Origin: Niabella yanshanensis
Lineage (GTDB): Bacteria > Bacteroidota > Bacteroidia > Chitinophagales > Chitinophagaceae
Length of the DNA stretch: 64,000 nt
Assembly: GCF_034424215.1 (NCBI RefSeq)
Contig: NZ_CP139960.1
Span: forward strand, 1,178,001-1,242,000
Direction of reading: 5' to 3'
Under the pieces are notes generated by a model. That model was not told the origin of the DNA. It saw nothing but the letters and a program-made list of their open reading frames with translations, and searched no databases. Shown here piece after piece: positions 53,682 through 62,385 of this stretch (position 1 is its first letter; every line of letters begins with the position of its first letter). A program made the position numbers and the translations under genes.

Positions 53682-53862
53682 CCCTGCTAGCTTTTTATTT
53701 CACGCCCGCCTGAATGAATTCTTTCGGGCAGGCAGAGCGCACAAAAAAAACGGAGGCAAAAAGCAAACTGAATGTCGAATGTTTCGCCTGCTTACTACTC
53801 CCTACTAGCTTTTATTTCACACCCGCCCGAATAAAGTTCTCTAGGGCAGGCAGAGCGCACAT
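53682..53862. repeat. Direct duplicate of a hairpin-bearing unit
   Basis: Two copies of about 61 bp lie at 53682-53742 and 53800-53862. Both run from CCCTRCTAGCTTTT through TTTCAC-CCCGCC(T/C)GAAT to GGGCAGGCAGAGCGCACA. Inside each, GCCCGCC pairs with the following GGGCAGGC across a variable middle. The two are separated by 57 bp. The rest of the gap (53551-53909) has no gene. Confidence 0.65.
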
Positions 53863-53909
53863 AGATGCAGAGACATGAATAAGCTGTATTTTGATACCTT
53901 CCCTACTTA

Positions 53910-54614
53910 CTACTGGCCATCCCCTACTTGCTTATGTTCTATTCGCTTCCCGCTAAAACCTTCCACCACCAGTACAATTTCTCCTTTCACCGTTTTCTGC
54001 GAAAAGTATCCGGCTACTTCCAGCAAGGTTCCCCGTTTATTTTCTTCGAACATCTTTGTCAACTCCCGGCTTACGCTGCATTGTCTGTCAGCACCAAAAT
54101 AATCAGCCAGGTCATTGAGCGTTTTTACCAGCCGCATGGGCGATTCATAAAATATCATAGTACGCTCTTCCGTTTTTAATTTCTCCAGCAGGGTATGCCG
54201 CCCTTTTTTTAAAGGAAGGAAACCTTCGAAACAGAAACTATTGGTGGGTAATCCGCTATTAACCAACGCCGGCACAAATGCAGTAGCGCCCGGCAGGCTT
54301 TGCACTTCGATGCCATGCTGCACACAGGCCCTCACCAGCAAAAAAGCGGGATCGGAAATGCCCGGCGTACCGGCATCCGTTACCAAAGCCATTTTTTTAC
54401 CAGCCGATAATTGCTGCACCAGGTGCTCCACAATCTTATGCTCGTTATGCTGATGGTAAGGGGTAAGCGGTTTGGATACCTGGTAATGATTTAACAGGTG
54501 TGAGGTAGTGCGGGTGTCCTCCGCAAGTATCACGTCTACCTCCTTAAGCACTTCCAGCGCCCTGAAGGTTATATCTTTTAAATTACCGATAGGTGTAGGG
54601 ACAAGATATAACAT
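53910..54614 (-). CDS. rsmI: 16S rRNA (cytidine1402-2'-O)-methyltransferase RsmI
   Basis: The 234-residue enzyme starts MLYLVPTPIGNLKDITFRAL, the family signature, with DVILAEDTRTTSHLLNHYQV, MALVTDAGTPGISDPAFLLV and the closing SQKTVKGEIVLVVEGF. It belongs to the tetrapyrrole-methylase fold and modifies C1402 of 16S rRNA in the decoding centre. It is 2 bp from pssA on the same strand, so the two share a transcript. Confidence 0.95.
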   Translation of the reverse strand: MLYLVPTPIGNLKDITFRALEVLKEVDVILAEDTRTTSHLLNHYQVSKPLTPYHQHNEHKIVEHLVQQLSAGKKMALVTDAGTPGISDPAFLLVRACVQHGIEVQSLPGATAFVPALVNSGLPTNSFCFEGFLPLKKGRHTLLEKLKTEERTMIFYESPMRLVKTLNDLADYFGADRQCSVSRELTKMFEENKRGTLLEVAGYFSQKTVKGEIVLVVEGFSGKRIEHKQVGDGQ

Positions 54615-54616
54615 TG

Positions 54617-55363
54617 CTAAGCTTTATTAGGTCTGAAAATTAAAGACAACAATACGTAAGCTATAAATATAACCGGTACTGCCAGCCATTTTAAAAAGAT
54701 AATGGCCAGTATAGCAATCGATAATAAAATAAATTTATCGGTATTGCTTTTTACACTAAAATTTTTGAATTTGAGACTTATCAATGGAATATTAGATACC
54801 ATTAAAAACGACACCATCCCTATAATTGCGTATAAAATATACGGATTAGAAAGCCATGCTTCTGCCTGGCTATTGGTGGTATTAACAATAAACGGCAGGG
54901 ATGCAATCGTTAAGCCTGCCGCCGGCGTGGGAACTCCTTTAAAGTAATATGTTTGTTCTTTATCAAGATTGAACTTGGCCAACCGCCATACCGCACAGCA
55001 AGGAATTAATAATGCCGGTAACAGGTACCAGATATTGTCTGCAGGCCAGGCTGCCTTCGTTAAAGCCAATTGCAATAACCGGTACATGACCATACCAGGT
55101 GCTACGCCAAAGGTCACGGCATCGGCTAAAGAATCCAGTTGTGCTCCCATATCGGAAGTTGCCTTAAATAACCTTGCAACAAAACCATCCAGGAAATCGA
55201 CCACCGCTGCCAGAAAGATATACACCCCGGCTACTATCAATCCCATTGAAAATGCACCTGGTTCATTAGTAAGCATCAATCCATCATGTTTGAAAATGTA
55301 GATGATGGCAATACAGCCAAATACCAGGTTAAGTAATGTAAATAAATTGGGGATCTGTTTCAT
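54617..55363 (-). CDS. pssA: CDP-diacylglycerol-serine O-phosphatidyltransferase
   Basis: The 248-residue membrane protein has the CDP-alcohol transferase motif DGx2ARx8Gx3Dx3D in DFLDGFVARLFKATSDMGAQ followed by LDSLADAV (about 60-87). About seven helices fill the rest. MKQIPNLFTLLNLVFGCIAI at the start and the ASLPFIVNTTNS loop fit the type II phosphatidylserine synthases. It makes phosphatidylserine, the precursor of phosphatidylethanolamine, in the inner membrane. rsmI follows after 2 bp. Confidence 0.92.
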   Translation of the reverse strand: MKQIPNLFTLLNLVFGCIAIIYIFKHDGLMLTNEPGAFSMGLIVAGVYIFLAAVVDFLDGFVARLFKATSDMGAQLDSLADAVTFGVAPGMVMYRLLQLALTKAAWPADNIWYLLPALLIPCCAVWRLAKFNLDKEQTYYFKGVPTPAAGLTIASLPFIVNTTNSQAEAWLSNPYILYAIIGMVSFLMVSNIPLISLKFKNFSVKSNTDKFILLSIAILAIIFLKWLAVPVIFIAYVLLSLIFRPNKA

Positions 55364-55368
55364 ACGAG

Positions 55369-55414
55369 TTCATGGTTCATAGCTGATCATTCATAGTTTG
55401 TATTCAACCATGAA
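55369..55414. repeat. Intergenic inverted repeat
   Basis: TTCATGGTT (55369-55377) pairs with AACCATGAA (55406-55414) in the gap between the aminopeptidase P and pssA genes. A similar CCATGGTC/GACCATGG pair lies upstream of rnpB at 18947-18973. The two may belong to a dispersed family, or be coincidence. Confidence 0.4.
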
Positions 55415-55436
55415 CGATCAACCATTAGCTATTAAC

Positions 55437-56729
55437 CTACTTCTTCATCAATCTTTCAATGTCATCTGCTTCAATCGGGATATTCTTCATTAAATCGATA
55501 TTGCCGTTTTTAGTAAGCCAGAAGTTATTTTCAATACGAATACCCATTTGTTCTTCTTCGATATAAATGCCGGGTTCGATGGTAAATACCATTCCCGCTT
55601 TGATAGGCTGAAAAAAATTGGGACCCAGATCATGTACATCAATACCCAGGTGATGCGAGATGCCATGATAAGTATACTTGCGGTATGCCCTGTTTTGCGG
55701 GTCTTCATTCTTTACATCTGCTTTAGTCAGTAAGCCCAGCTTCAGGTACTGCTTGGTAAATTCATTGCCCGCTTTTTCATGATATTCACCAATGGTAATT
55801 CCAGGTTTCAATATACCCGCGCAATAACGATGAACCTGTAAGCAGGCATTGTATATTTCTTTCTGGCGTGGTGTAAATTTACCATTAACAGGCACTGTAC
55901 GGGTTAAATCGGCGTTGTATCCACCATATTCAGCGCCAAAGTCCATCAAAATCAGTTCTCCGTCCCTGCACTGGTTATTATTAAAGATATAATGCAATAC
56001 ACGCGCATTATCGCCGCTCGCAATGATGCTGTTGTATCCTTCCCCGGTAGCACGCTGACTCAGGAAAGAATGAACAATTTCTGCTTCAATTTCATACTCC
56101 CAAACACCTGGCTTAATAAACTGTAATAAACGGCGAAATGCATTTTCGGTAATATCAATTGCCTTTTGAATAACGTCTACTTCATATTGGGTTTTTATTG
56201 ACCGCAATTCATGCATGATGCGTGCCGCACGCAAATAATTGTGCAGCGGGTAACGCTCCTGTATATGCCTGATGTAACGGGTTTGAGCCGTATCGAGCCA
56301 CGACCCTTTACGATCATGCTCATTAGAATCAAGGTATACGTTTTCTGCAGCGTGCATCCATGCCTGTAATAAAGCGGGTAAAACATCTGCCCATACAATG
56401 GTTTTGATACCATTGATAGCTGTAGCCTCCGCTGCTCTCAAACGTTTACCATCCCATTTTTCTTTGAGCTCATTGGGACGAACCAATACCAATACTTCCC
56501 TATATTTAGGATCCGGATTATCGGGAAAAAGAATTAACATGGAATCTTCCTGCCTGATACCTGTTAACCAAAAGAGAGAACTATTCGGCTTATACTTATA
56601 CAAAGCATCTGCATTATGCGGCACTTCTTCGTTTGCAACAAAAATGGCAATAGAATTCTTCTGCATTTTCTTTACAAAACGCTCCCTGTTGTTTATAAAC
56701 AATTTAGGATTTAATGGTAGGTATTTCAT
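55437..56729 (-). CDS. Xaa-Pro aminopeptidase (aminopeptidase P)
   Basis: The 430-residue enzyme has an N-terminal AMP_N domain (about 5-140; FVKKMQKNSIAIFVANEEVP) and a pita-bread catalytic domain. The metal ligands sit in ILMDFGAEYGGYNADLTRTV (two Asp), YHGISHHLGIDVHDLG (His), and TIEPGIYIEEEQMGIRIEN (two Glu). It removes N-terminal residues before proline. There is no signal peptide, so it is cytosolic. Confidence 0.94.
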   Translation of the reverse strand: MKYLPLNPKLFINNRERFVKKMQKNSIAIFVANEEVPHNADALYKYKPNSSLFWLTGIRQEDSMLILFPDNPDPKYREVLVLVRPNELKEKWDGKRLRAAEATAINGIKTIVWADVLPALLQAWMHAAENVYLDSNEHDRKGSWLDTAQTRYIRHIQERYPLHNYLRAARIMHELRSIKTQYEVDVIQKAIDITENAFRRLLQFIKPGVWEYEIEAEIVHSFLSQRATGEGYNSIIASGDNARVLHYIFNNNQCRDGELILMDFGAEYGGYNADLTRTVPVNGKFTPRQKEIYNACLQVHRYCAGILKPGITIGEYHEKAGNEFTKQYLKLGLLTKADVKNEDPQNRAYRKYTYHGISHHLGIDVHDLGPNFFQPIKAGMVFTIEPGIYIEEEQMGIRIENNFWLTKNGNIDLMKNIPIEADDIERLMKK

Positions 56730-56922
56730 GTATATATTGAAGATTGAAAACTAATATGCTACAAACTTAACATTTGCAACCTGAATAACAGGGCATAAAA
56801 ATAAACACTTCTGTTAATAAAAAATGTAGGAAGCAAAAGAAGAGGAGTTGCAATGTGATGAAGGGTCCCGGGGCCTGGGATTCCATTACAATACTAAACA
56901 GAGGAAAGGACTATGGAGATGC

Positions 56923-57561
56923 TTAAAATAATCCGTAGAGCGTAGAATCTATTTTAGTGATGATATCACCAAAATGCTCCTCGTTTTCGCCAAATTTGTT
57001 CTTATCAACATCAATTACCAGCAATGGTCCTTCTTTGTACGCGGCAATCCATTTATTATAAAATTCGTTCAGTCTTTTCAAGTAGTCTAAACGGATATTT
57101 TCTTCATATTCACGCCCTCTTTTCTGTATCTGCCCTACCAGTGTGGGGACGGATGCATTCAGGTAGATCATGAGGTCTGGCGGCTTTACCATTTTCTTTA
57201 GCGTCTGGAAAAACTCGAAATAGTTATCGAAGTCTCGTTTGCTCATGAGGCCCATTTCGTGCAGGTTAGGCGCAAAAATATTGGCATCCTCGTAAATGGT
57301 ACGATCCTGGATAATTGTTTCCGTTCCTTCCTGTATATCCAGTAATTGCTTTAAACGGCCATGTAAGAAGTAAATCTGCAAATTGAAACTCCACCTGGGC
57401 ATATCCTCGTAAAAATCCATCAGATACGGATTATGATCTACATCTTCAAAATGAGGAATCCATTTATAATGCTTGGCCAGCATTTGTGTTAACGTAGTTT
57501 TACCGGCACCAATGTTTCCGGCTATCGCAATATGCTTAGGTTTCGATTTCGACTTGGCCAT
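56923..57561 (-). CDS. Deoxynucleoside kinase
   Basis: The 212-residue protein begins HIAIAGNIGAGKTTLTQMLA (P-loop), followed by FEDVDHNPYLMDFYEDMPRW (base-binding) and ETIIQDRTIYEDANIFAPNL, the DRT/DRS-type substrate motif of the deoxyadenosine/deoxyguanosine kinase group. It phosphorylates deoxynucleosides for salvage. LID arginines are in QKRGREYEENI. trpS lies 84 bp downstream on the same strand. Confidence 0.94.
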   Translation of the reverse strand: MAKSKSKPKHIAIAGNIGAGKTTLTQMLAKHYKWIPHFEDVDHNPYLMDFYEDMPRWSFNLQIYFLHGRLKQLLDIQEGTETIIQDRTIYEDANIFAPNLHEMGLMSKRDFDNYFEFFQTLKKMVKPPDLMIYLNASVPTLVGQIQKRGREYEENIRLDYLKRLNEFYNKWIAAYKEGPLLVIDVDKNKFGENEEHFGDIITKIDSTLYGLF

Positions 57562-57645
57562 TTTTGCTGTATAGTGCCTGAAGTCTTAGCCAGGCTCGTT
57601 GGTTGAATTTAAAAACTCGGCAATAGTAAGTCTTTTTTCTATGCC

Positions 57646-58671
57646 CTAAAAATATTTTAGACCAATGGCCTCCCGCACGGCGCTAATTGTCTTATCAGCA
57701 CTTTCAGCTGCTTTTTGCGCACCCACTTTCAAAATGATATTCAACTCGGCTTCATTAGCACGAATATCCCTAGCCTTCTGCCGGATAGGAGCAATATAGT
57801 TGACCATATCTTCAGCCAGTTGCTTTTTCAGATCGCCGTAGCGTATATTGCAATTATCATAGTCTGCCTCAAATTTATCAATGATATCCTGCTGACTTAC
57901 CAGTTTCATCAGGTTAAAAACATTCTCAATATAATCAGGTTTTAAACTATTAGGCTCTGTCGGTCCCGAATCAGTCTTTGCCTTCATAATCTTTTTACGG
58001 ATCAGGTCATCATCATCCGAAAGATAAATAGTAGCATATTGATTTTCGCTCTTACTCATTTTACCCGCTCCGTCAAGGCTGGGTACTTTCAGCAGTTGCT
58101 CGCCAAAATTAAAAGCCCGGGGTTCCGGAAAAACATCACCGTAACGATGATTAAACCGGTTGGCAAAAGTACGCGTCATTTCCAGGTGTTGCTCCTGGTC
58201 CTTACCCACCGGTACCAGCTGAGCACGATGAATCATAATATCAGCGGCCATTAAAACGGGATAAGTTAGTAACCCTGCATTCACATTCTCAGGTTGTAAA
58301 CGTACTTTGTCTTTAAAGGTGGTCGTTTTTTCCAGCTCACCTTTATAAGCCATCATATTTAGAAAAAGATACAATTCGGTCGTCTGGGGTAAATCACTCT
58401 GGCAATATAAAACCACTTTATTCGGATCAAGACCGCAAGCCATATATTCTGAAGCTACGTGCAGCACATTTTCTTTCAGCTCTTTGGTATCCGGATGGGT
58501 GGTAAGAGAATGCAGATCAGCGATAAAAAAATAGCAGTCATATTCATTCTGCATCTTCACATAATTACGTAACGCGCCAAAATAGTTTCCGAGGTGTAAA
58601 TTACCTGTAGGACGAACGCCGCTTACTACTATCTGCCTGCCAGCAGGCAAAATACCGTTATTATTGCTCAT
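57646..58671 (-). CDS. trpS: Tryptophan-tRNA ligase with LPAGRQ insert
   Basis: The open frame runs to 58701, but the ATG at 58671 (MSNNNGILPAGRQIVVSGVR) is likely the start, giving 341 residues. The HIGH-type motif is GNLHLGNYFGAL (about 24-35) and KMSKS is in GAGKMSKSENQ. It charges tRNA-Trp. The N-terminus contains LPAGRQ, encoded by the palindrome TGCCTGCTGGCAGGCA(G) immediately before the conserved IVVSGVRPTG strand. Relatives that I recall lack these residues, so it is a small repeat-encoded insertion. The rest of the protein looks complete. Confidence 0.95.
   Translation of the reverse strand: MSNNNGILPAGRQIVVSGVRPTGNLHLGNYFGALRNYVKMQNEYDCYFFIADLHSLTTHPDTKELKENVLHVASEYMACGLDPNKVVLYCQSDLPQTTELYLFLNMMAYKGELEKTTTFKDKVRLQPENVNAGLLTYPVLMAADIMIHRAQLVPVGKDQEQHLEMTRTFANRFNHRYGDVFPEPRAFNFGEQLLKVPSLDGAGKMSKSENQYATIYLSDDDDLIRKKIMKAKTDSGPTEPNSLKPDYIENVFNLMKLVSQQDIIDKFEADYDNCNIRYGDLKKQLAEDMVNYIAPIRQKARDIRANEAELNIILKVGAQKAAESADKTISAVREAIGLKYF
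58633..58649. repeat. Dispersed palindrome in frame within trpS
   Basis: TGCCTGC (58634-58640) and GCAGGCA (58643-58649) are perfect inverted arms around a CA centre. On the coding strand it reads TGCCTGCTGGCAGGCA(G) and encodes LPAGRQ in the frame used. Related units lie at 1146-1157 (TGCCGGCCGGCA) and 37664-37677 (CTGCC-GCCA-GGCAG). Confidence 0.75.
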
Positions 58672-58767
58672 AGGGCGCGAAGATAAATATGAAATGAGCA
58701 TTAAAATACGCTGTCCTTGTTTTTTATTCCTCCTCCGTCCTTATTTCGATGAATGGGCCTTCGTTTG

Positions 58768-59403
58768 CTATTCGTAAATATAGAGCAGCACTGGCCTGGA
58801 GGATTTACCTACAATAGCCTGAAGCTTCCCCAGGAAAGCGGGACTCACCGTTGGGCAACCATTACTTTGGCAAATATCATCTTTTGTTTCCTTGTCGGGA
58901 ACGCAGGCGTGTGCGTGCATTACAACAAAACGTTCAAAAGCGTTGTTGTTCGTATAATCCAGGCCGTGTAGTTGATAGGCTAATCCAAATTTACCATAGT
59001 AAGATTTACCTATCTTATACTTTCCCAAAGAGGTACAACCGCTACCTATGTTATTACTATACTTTCGCCCCTCCAGCCAATATTGATAACAATTGCCATG
59101 TGTTACCAGACCTGAATCAACAGCGGCGTCTTTGCTGAGATCATAAATAAAAAATCGTTTAGATCCGGAAGGCAAAGACATGTCGATAAGGAAACAAATC
59201 TCGTTATTGTATTTATTAAGGTTTATAAATTTCTTTATGGAAGCCAGGTGTTGAGCTGCTATCACAGGCCCTACAGGTTGGGCGGGCTTCTCTCCCGGCA
59301 CTATGGAGTTCCTCCTCAATAAACCATTATTATGCTGTTGGGTACTAAATGCAAACACGCTGCAGGCTGCCAGACAGAACGCCAGTAACCATTTGTACTT
59401 CAT
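58768..59403 (-). CDS. Murein L,D-transpeptidase-like (YkuD-like) exported protein
   Basis: The ATG at 59403 (MKYKWLLAFCLAACSVFAFS) starts a signal peptide, giving 211 residues; the frame opens nine codons earlier. The catalytic part fits the YkuD_2 / L,D-transpeptidase catalytic family: VVMHAHACVPDKE, with the nucleophile Cys in SNGCPTVSP (usually SxGCP). The NxG and FLIDMSLPSGSKRFFIYDL strand pattern also agree. It probably cross-links or trims peptidoglycan, or may have a related amidase role. It lies beside an outer-membrane protein gene on the same strand. Confidence 0.85.
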   Translation of the reverse strand: MKYKWLLAFCLAACSVFAFSTQQHNNGLLRRNSIVPGEKPAQPVGPVIAAQHLASIKKFINLNKYNNEICFLIDMSLPSGSKRFFIYDLSKDAAVDSGLVTHGNCYQYWLEGRKYSNNIGSGCTSLGKYKIGKSYYGKFGLAYQLHGLDYTNNNAFERFVVMHAHACVPDKETKDDICQSNGCPTVSPAFLGKLQAIVGKSSRPVLLYIYE

Positions 59404-59498
59404 CAATTGCAAATTTTTACTTTGACGCAAAAACTGCAGTTTCCATAATTTTTTATGAAAAGAAAAGTATCAGGACAGGTTTATCCATTGATATTAAC

Positions 59499-60155
59499 TT
59501 ACCAAAGCCGGTTAAATTTCTGAAGAGAGAATGAAGCGCCCACAGCAACTGAATAGTAGTGGTTGGGATTACTAGCTGTTTTGTCAGGAAAATTATCGAG
59601 GTTTTTAACAAAAAACCGGTAAGTCCCTTCAGCAAATATTTTTACTCTATCCGTCATCCGGTACTTAATACCCGCTCCGGCGGGAACCACAAAACCCAAT
59701 TTTTCAGAAACAGATTTAGGTTCCCCCTGCTGAGGTTGGTAATCAAATAAATAGTAGATGCCCGGGCCACCGTTTATATATGGTGTAACCTTATAGCGGT
59801 GCATATTTAATAATTCATACTCTACTTTAGCACTGGCTTCCGCTATGTATCCTCTGAAGCCGCCTTTTAAGGGGTCATTCGATTCCTCTTGTCCATTTAT
59901 ATTATTCGCAGCGGCCTCGCCCATCATCAACTCGCCACGGATGTATAATTTATGAGGAAGAATCAACCGGTGCCCATAGAACACGGATCCGGACATAGAT
60001 GTATGACTAATATAAGATGCATTTTGGCTGTAAAAACCGGTATACGTAAAAGAGCCAAGGGTCCCTCCCACAAAACTCTTCTGACCGATATACCGCTGGG
60101 CCTGAACTCCCTGAAATACAGCAATACCGATCAGCCAACAAAAAAATTTTCTCAC
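59499..60155 (-). CDS. Outer-membrane beta-barrel protein
   Basis: The 218-residue protein has a signal peptide (MRKFFCWLIGIAVFQGVQAQ). It then shows alternating-polarity strands such as YISHTSMSGSVFYGHRLILP, YKVTPYINGGPGIYYLFDYQ and GFVVPAGAGIKYRMTDRVKI, ending with YYSVAVGASFSLQKF. The size suits an eight-strand OmpA/OmpW-like barrel. No ligand can be assigned. It is separated from the L,D-transpeptidase-like gene by 95 bp. Confidence 0.85.
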   Translation of the reverse strand: MRKFFCWLIGIAVFQGVQAQRYIGQKSFVGGTLGSFTYTGFYSQNASYISHTSMSGSVFYGHRLILPHKLYIRGELMMGEAAANNINGQEESNDPLKGGFRGYIAEASAKVEYELLNMHRYKVTPYINGGPGIYYLFDYQPQQGEPKSVSEKLGFVVPAGAGIKYRMTDRVKIFAEGTYRFFVKNLDNFPDKTASNPNHYYSVAVGASFSLQKFNRLW

Positions 60156-60224
60156 TGGTGTCTTTTTTTGGTTTATTCATTGATCGCAGTTAACCACCGG
60201 CAACATCAAATTGCAAACCTGTGT

Positions 60225-62147
60225 TTAAAAAACAGTCACCTTAACGCCAGCCATTTCTCTGACCGCCGTTGCGATGCCTTCTGCATCATAACCGCACTCC
60301 CGATACAGCTCTTTAGGACTGCCATGCTCTACTATTCTGTCAGGTATCCCTAAAATTCTGATGTCGTTTTTATAACCATGGTCTGCCATAAATTCCAGTA
60401 TTGCCGACCCCAAACCGCCAACTACCGTTCCGTCTTCAACTGTTATTATTTTTGGATAGGTAGATAAAGCTTCGTGTAATAAAGCCTCATCCAGTGGTTT
60501 TACAAATCTTATATCATAGTGAGCCGGATCGATCCCCTCCTGTTTAACACTGCGAATAGCAGCCGCAGCAAAATTGCCGGGATGCCCAAAGGAAAGGATC
60601 GCTATATCCTGTCCGCCCTTTAATTTCCGTCCTTTTCCAATTTCCAATGCCTCCATAGGTGTTTGCCACTCGGCCATCATACCTTCGCCGCGTGGATAAC
60701 GAATCACAAACGGAAGGTTGGTAGACTCTAATTGTGCTGTATACATCATATTCCGCAGTTCGGCCTCGTTCATAGGCGAGCTGATAATCATATTGGGAAT
60801 ACAGCGAAAATAAGCAATGTCATAGCAACCATGGTGGGTTGGACCATCATCCCCCACCAGCCCTGCGCGATCAAGGCAAAGGACTACCGGTAATTTTTGT
60901 ATAGCGATATCATGTACTACCTGGTCGTAGGCGCGCTGCATAAAGGTGGAGTAGATATTACAGTACACTCTTAAACCCTGCGTTGCCATGCCAGCGCTCA
61001 AAGTTGCAGCGTGTTGCTCACAGATACCTACATCAAAAGCACGATCGGGCATTTCCTCCATCATATATTTTAATGATGATCCCGAAGGCATGGCTGGTGT
61101 TACACCGAAGATCTTATCATTCTTCTTAGCCAGCTCTATAATCGTTTTGCCAAACACATCCTGATACTTGGGTGGTTGTGGCGTATCAAATTTCTTTTTA
61201 TAGATCTCCCCGGTTACCTTGTCGAATAAGCCCGGAGCATGCCACTTGGTCTGATCTTTTTCAGCCAGTGCATATCCTTTTCCTTTGGTGGTAATAATAT
61301 GCAGCAATTTAGGACCCGGAATATCCTTCAAATCATTTAAAGTATCTACCAGCTTGCTGATATTGTGCCCGTCGATCGGCCCGAAATAACGCAACTTCAG
61401 CGCTTCAAACAGATTGGCGCTACTGCTCACCATTCCTTTGATGCCTTCGGTGAGCTTATGAGCCATAGCACGCGTAAAGCGCTTACCTACCGGCAACTTG
61501 CCCAATGCATTCCAAACGTCGTCTTTGATCTTATTATAGGTGGGTGATATGGTGATATCGGTAAGATATTCTTTTAATGCCCCTACGTTCGGATCAATAC
61601 CAATGCCATTATCATTTAAGATGACCAACATATCGGTATTCGCCACCCCCGCGTGGTTCATTGCCTCGAAAGCCATACCGGCTGTCATGGAACCATCCCC
61701 GATAACGGCAACCACTTTGCGATCTTTTTCTCCTTTATACTTCGCTGCCATTGCCATACCCAGGGCAGCCGAAATAGAAGTGGACGAATGACCTACACCA
61801 AATGTATCATACTCACTTTCTGCCCTCTTGGGAAAACCACTCAAGCCCCCATATTTTCGATTCGTTTCAAAACTGTCCTTTCTTCCCGTAATAATTTTAT
61901 GACCATAAGCCTGATGCCCTACATCCCAAACCAACTGATCGTAAGGTGTATTATATACATAATGTAAGGCGGCGGTAAGTTCAACCACTCCTAAACTGGC
62001 AGCAAAATGCCCTCCATGCACACTTACCACATCTATAATAAATTGCCTTAGCTCTTCACAAAATTCATGTAGCTTTTCCATCGGGATCTTTTTAAGATCC
62101 TCCGGATTATTAACAGATTGTAATAACGGACCAGGGGTGATAGTCAT
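60225..62147 (-). CDS. dxs: 1-deoxy-D-xylulose-5-phosphate synthase
   Basis: The 640-residue enzyme has the thiamine-diphosphate motif VIGDGSMTAGMAFEAMNHAG (about 148-167) with LVILNDNGIGIDPNVG, HTxxGKGY-type IITTKGKGYALAE, and the C-terminal transketolase half with VGICEQHAATLSAGMATQGL and DRAGLVGDDGPTHHG. It condenses pyruvate and glyceraldehyde 3-phosphate as the first step of the MEP isoprenoid route, supplying the polyprenyl synthase at 22.6 kb. The gap to the sensor kinase gene (62148-62385) holds no gene. Confidence 0.97.
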   Translation of the reverse strand: MTITPGPLLQSVNNPEDLKKIPMEKLHEFCEELRQFIIDVVSVHGGHFAASLGVVELTAALHYVYNTPYDQLVWDVGHQAYGHKIITGRKDSFETNRKYGGLSGFPKRAESEYDTFGVGHSSTSISAALGMAMAAKYKGEKDRKVVAVIGDGSMTAGMAFEAMNHAGVANTDMLVILNDNGIGIDPNVGALKEYLTDITISPTYNKIKDDVWNALGKLPVGKRFTRAMAHKLTEGIKGMVSSSANLFEALKLRYFGPIDGHNISKLVDTLNDLKDIPGPKLLHIITTKGKGYALAEKDQTKWHAPGLFDKVTGEIYKKKFDTPQPPKYQDVFGKTIIELAKKNDKIFGVTPAMPSGSSLKYMMEEMPDRAFDVGICEQHAATLSAGMATQGLRVYCNIYSTFMQRAYDQVVHDIAIQKLPVVLCLDRAGLVGDDGPTHHGCYDIAYFRCIPNMIISSPMNEAELRNMMYTAQLESTNLPFVIRYPRGEGMMAEWQTPMEALEIGKGRKLKGGQDIAILSFGHPGNFAAAAIRSVKQEGIDPAHYDIRFVKPLDEALLHEALSTYPKIITVEDGTVVGGLGSAILEFMADHGYKNDIRILGIPDRIVEHGSPKELYRECGYDAEGIATAVREMAGVKVTVF

Positions 62148-62373
62148 TCTGGGGAAAATTATTGCGCAAAAATAGGCATTTTAACACAAGTATTAAAAGA
62201 GGAACGGCAAGGATCGCTCTCGCCCTATACCGTTTTACCTATTGATGAGGCTGGTCTTAAATGCAATTATCAGAATGCACCTGCTGATTGAGTTATGAAT
62301 GATTTGTACTACCGTTTATACAGGTGCCCAACCTTTAGTACTTAAATAGAAAAATAACGATACTTATTTTATT

Positions 62374-62381
62374 TAGATTTG
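62374..62381 (+). promoter_or_regulatory. Candidate -7 element close to the kinase ATG
   Basis: TAGATTTG matches TAnnTTTG exactly, but ends only 4 bp before the ATG at 62386. If real, transcription would start at or just after that ATG, implying a leaderless message or an internal start. No clear -33 element is seen. Confidence 0.3.
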
Positions 62382-62385
62382 TTAC

